Source of the DNA: Thiotrichaceae bacterium UBA7359
GTDB lineage: Bacteria; Pseudomonadota; Gammaproteobacteria; Eutrophobiales; Eutrophobiaceae
Assembly (NCBI GenBank): GCA_905182825.1
Contig: CAJJDJ010000194.1
Location: 1-7,625, forward strand
Direction: 5' to 3'
Length of the DNA: 7,625 nucleotides
Shown here: in pieces, positions 6,313 through 7,625 of the stretch
How positions within the stretch are numbered: the first letter of the stretch is position 1
Layout of the letters: each line of letters opens with the position of its first letter
Notes under the pieces: generated by a model
Databases searched by the model: none
Told to the model about the DNA's origin: nothing
The model's input: the letters and a program-made list of their open reading frames with translations, nothing else
Position numbers and translations under genes: made by a program

Positions 6313-6972
6313 TTAAAATTCACATGCGTTAATTAATTTTAAGCGTTCTGGAGTGCCGATATCATTCCAAAAGCCGGAAAAATATTGGCCGCTTAGTCTA
6401 TTGATCTTTGCAGATTGGCGTAATAAAGGTGCTAATGGAAATTTTCCGTAAGCACAATCTTTAAAAAATTTCGGAGAATAAAGTCCTATGCCACTATACG
6501 TCAGTTTCTGTGCGCCCTCATTTTGTAGTTGACCATGTTCAAAAGCGAAATCCCCTTCAAGATTATGTGATGGGTTATCAACCATGACTAAGTGTGCATC
6601 TGAATCCAGTTGTTTGGGCAACGATTGATAGTCAAAATTACTATATATGTCGCTATTCGTTACAATGAATGGCCCACTGCCTAATAATGGTAACGCTTTA
6701 AGGATACCACCTGCGGTTTCAAGTGGCTCATCGCCTTCTTTAGAATAGCGTATTACAACACCAAATTTTTCACCTGTGCCTAACTGATGTTGAATTTGAT
6801 CTCCCAGATGACCGGTATTTATTACAATAATTTCTATACCAGCTAAACAAAGAGCTTCGATCTGGTGGACAATGAGTGATTTACCACCAACCTCAAGCAA
6901 TGGCTTTGGAAGGGTATCGGTCAATGGACGCATACGTTCGCCTCTACCTGCAGCAAGGACCATAGCAATCAT
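6313..6972 (-). CDS. murU: N-acetylmuramate alpha-1-phosphate uridylyltransferase MurU
   Basis: MurU is a cytoplasmic nucleotidyltransferase that makes UDP-MurNAc from MurNAc-1-phosphate and UTP. This is the last step of the AmgK-MurU salvage route, which bypasses MurA and thus fosfomycin. The 219 residues match the length of characterised MurU. The N-terminal signature LAAGRGERMRPLTDTLPKPL is at 6-25. ETAGG is at 85-89, and D108 in TNSDIY is the expected metal-binding Asp; Pseudomonas putida MurU, as I recall it, has NGD here. Near the C-terminus are PLAPLLRQ (179-186) and FWNDIGTPERL (201-211). The ATG at 6972 overlaps the amgK stop as ATGA and has GGAG eight bases upstream (6981-6984), which favours it over the ATG at 6963. 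RmlA/GlmU-type enzymes share the fold, but the length and the amgK partner make MurU the best call. Confidence 0.93.
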   Translation of the reverse strand: MIAMVLAAGRGERMRPLTDTLPKPLLEVGGKSLIVHQIEALCLAGIEIIVINTGHLGDQIQHQLGTGEKFGVVIRYSKEGDEPLETAGGILKALPLLGSGPFIVTNSDIYSNFDYQSLPKQLDSDAHLVMVDNPSHNLEGDFAFEHGQLQNEGAQKLTYSGIGLYSPKFFKDCAYGKFPLAPLLRQSAKINRLSGQYFSGFWNDIGTPERLKLINACEF

Positions 6973-7625
6973 TTTTCTAACTCCGGAAATATTGAGTCTT
7001 CAATTAGATGACATAAAGGCAATAATTCTTTATAGGTATGACTAAGATCCACTATATAAGACAAGGTCCTGGGAATATCTTTTAAAAATTGATGCTTATT
7101 ATCCCTATGAAACAAACGCGCAAAGATTCCGCAAGCCTTGAGGTGCCTCTGTACTCCCATTAGGTCAAACCAGCGTTGAAACTGTCCTCGGTCTATTTTT
7201 AACTTGCCATCATGCATAGCAAGTTGCTTACAATAGAGGTCAACCCAGTTATTAATTTCCTTTTTACTCCATTTGATATAACAGTCTTTCAATAAAGAAA
7301 CTAAATCGTATGTTATGGGCCCAATTATGGCATCCTGGAAATCTATTACCCCTGGATTGTTATCTGGCATCATCATTAAATTTCTGGAATGAAAATCTCT
7401 ATGCACAAATACCTGTGGCTGCTCTAATGCATTTGTTACTAATAAGTCGAACAGATTATCAATAGCGTTGATTTGATGGATGCTCAATGTAATATCTAAA
7501 TGTTTATTCAACAGCCAATCTGTGAATAGACTTATTTCATCTCGTAACAAGACTTCATTATAGATGTCTAATCCTTTAGTATCGCCACTTAGTTGCATCG
7601 AAATGATAGTCTGAATAGCGTCTGA
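6969..7625 (-). CDS. amgK: N-acetylmuramate/N-acetylglucosamine anomeric kinase AmgK, N-terminus outside window
   Basis: AmgK is a cytoplasmic kinase of the aminoglycoside phosphotransferase fold that phosphorylates MurNAc (and GlcNAc) at the anomeric position, giving the MurU substrate. The frame is open to the right edge: nine more codons (SDAIQTIIS) precede the Met at 7598, so that Met is internal. About 218 residues are visible of roughly 340 in known AmgK, so the N-terminal nucleotide-binding lobe is missing from the window. The catalytic loop HRDFHSRNLM is at 7374-7403 and the metal-binding DFQD at 7332-7343, followed by GPITYDLVSLL. The C-terminal helical part contains a short WFDLMGVQRHLKACGIFARL stretch typical of the family. 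The stop overlaps the murU start by four bases, indicating translational coupling. Confidence 0.93.
   Translation of the reverse strand, partial: SDAIQTIISMQLSGDTKGLDIYNEVLLRDEISLFTDWLLNKHLDITLSIHQINAIDNLFDLLVTNALEQPQVFVHRDFHSRNLMMMPDNNPGVIDFQDAIIGPITYDLVSLLKDCYIKWSKKEINNWVDLYCKQLAMHDGKLKIDRGQFQRWFDLMGVQRHLKACGIFARLFHRDNKHQFLKDIPRTLSYIVDLSHTYKELLPLCHLIEDSIFPELEK

Noticed and set aside
7571..7598. Met at 7598 as the true start of AmgK
   Set aside because: The frame stays open to the window edge, and the visible part lacks the N-terminal kinase lobe, so the gene clearly continues outside.

Overview
The window is an AT-rich stretch of a gammaproteobacterial chromosome. The gene order cpoB-queE-queC (the downstream end of a tol-pal cluster) and the amgK-murU pair for cell-wall recycling are both arrangements known from Pseudomonas and related Gammaproteobacteria. 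The base composition is clearly lower in GC than Pseudomonas, so a different, AT-rich lineage is likely; the genus cannot be told from the sequence. There is no sign of phage, transposon, CRISPR, rRNA or tRNA.

Left block, plus strand, 1-2865: cpoB (5' end outside the window), then queE and queC, two successive steps of the 7-deazaguanine (preQ0/queuosine) pathway, then a small zinc-binding GFA-family gene 23 bases after queC. These four genes could form one transcript, although a hairpin with a T-run lies between queE and queC. A 275-residue plus-strand gene of unknown function follows (2964-3791), ending in a weak terminator-like hairpin.

Right block, minus strand, 7625-3918: amgK (N-terminal part outside the window) overlaps murU by four bases. 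After 214 bases comes a secreted MltF-type lytic transglycosylase. AmgK and MurU turn recovered N-acetylmuramate into UDP-MurNAc, and lytic transglycosylases generate the anhydro-muropeptides that feed recycling, so this block is a coherent peptidoglycan turnover and salvage group. It converges on the left block at about 3792-3917.

The most unusual items are: the lytic transglycosylase, which carries two tandem copies of the periplasmic solute-binding domain instead of the usual one; a near-perfect 45-bp in-frame tandem repeat in the linker of CpoB; the unknown 275-residue protein, whose layout faintly recalls transglutaminase-like proteins but lacks the expected cysteine; and a possible 44-codon Cys-rich small ORF directly after murU. 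I saw no clear evidence of a wholly new multi-gene system.
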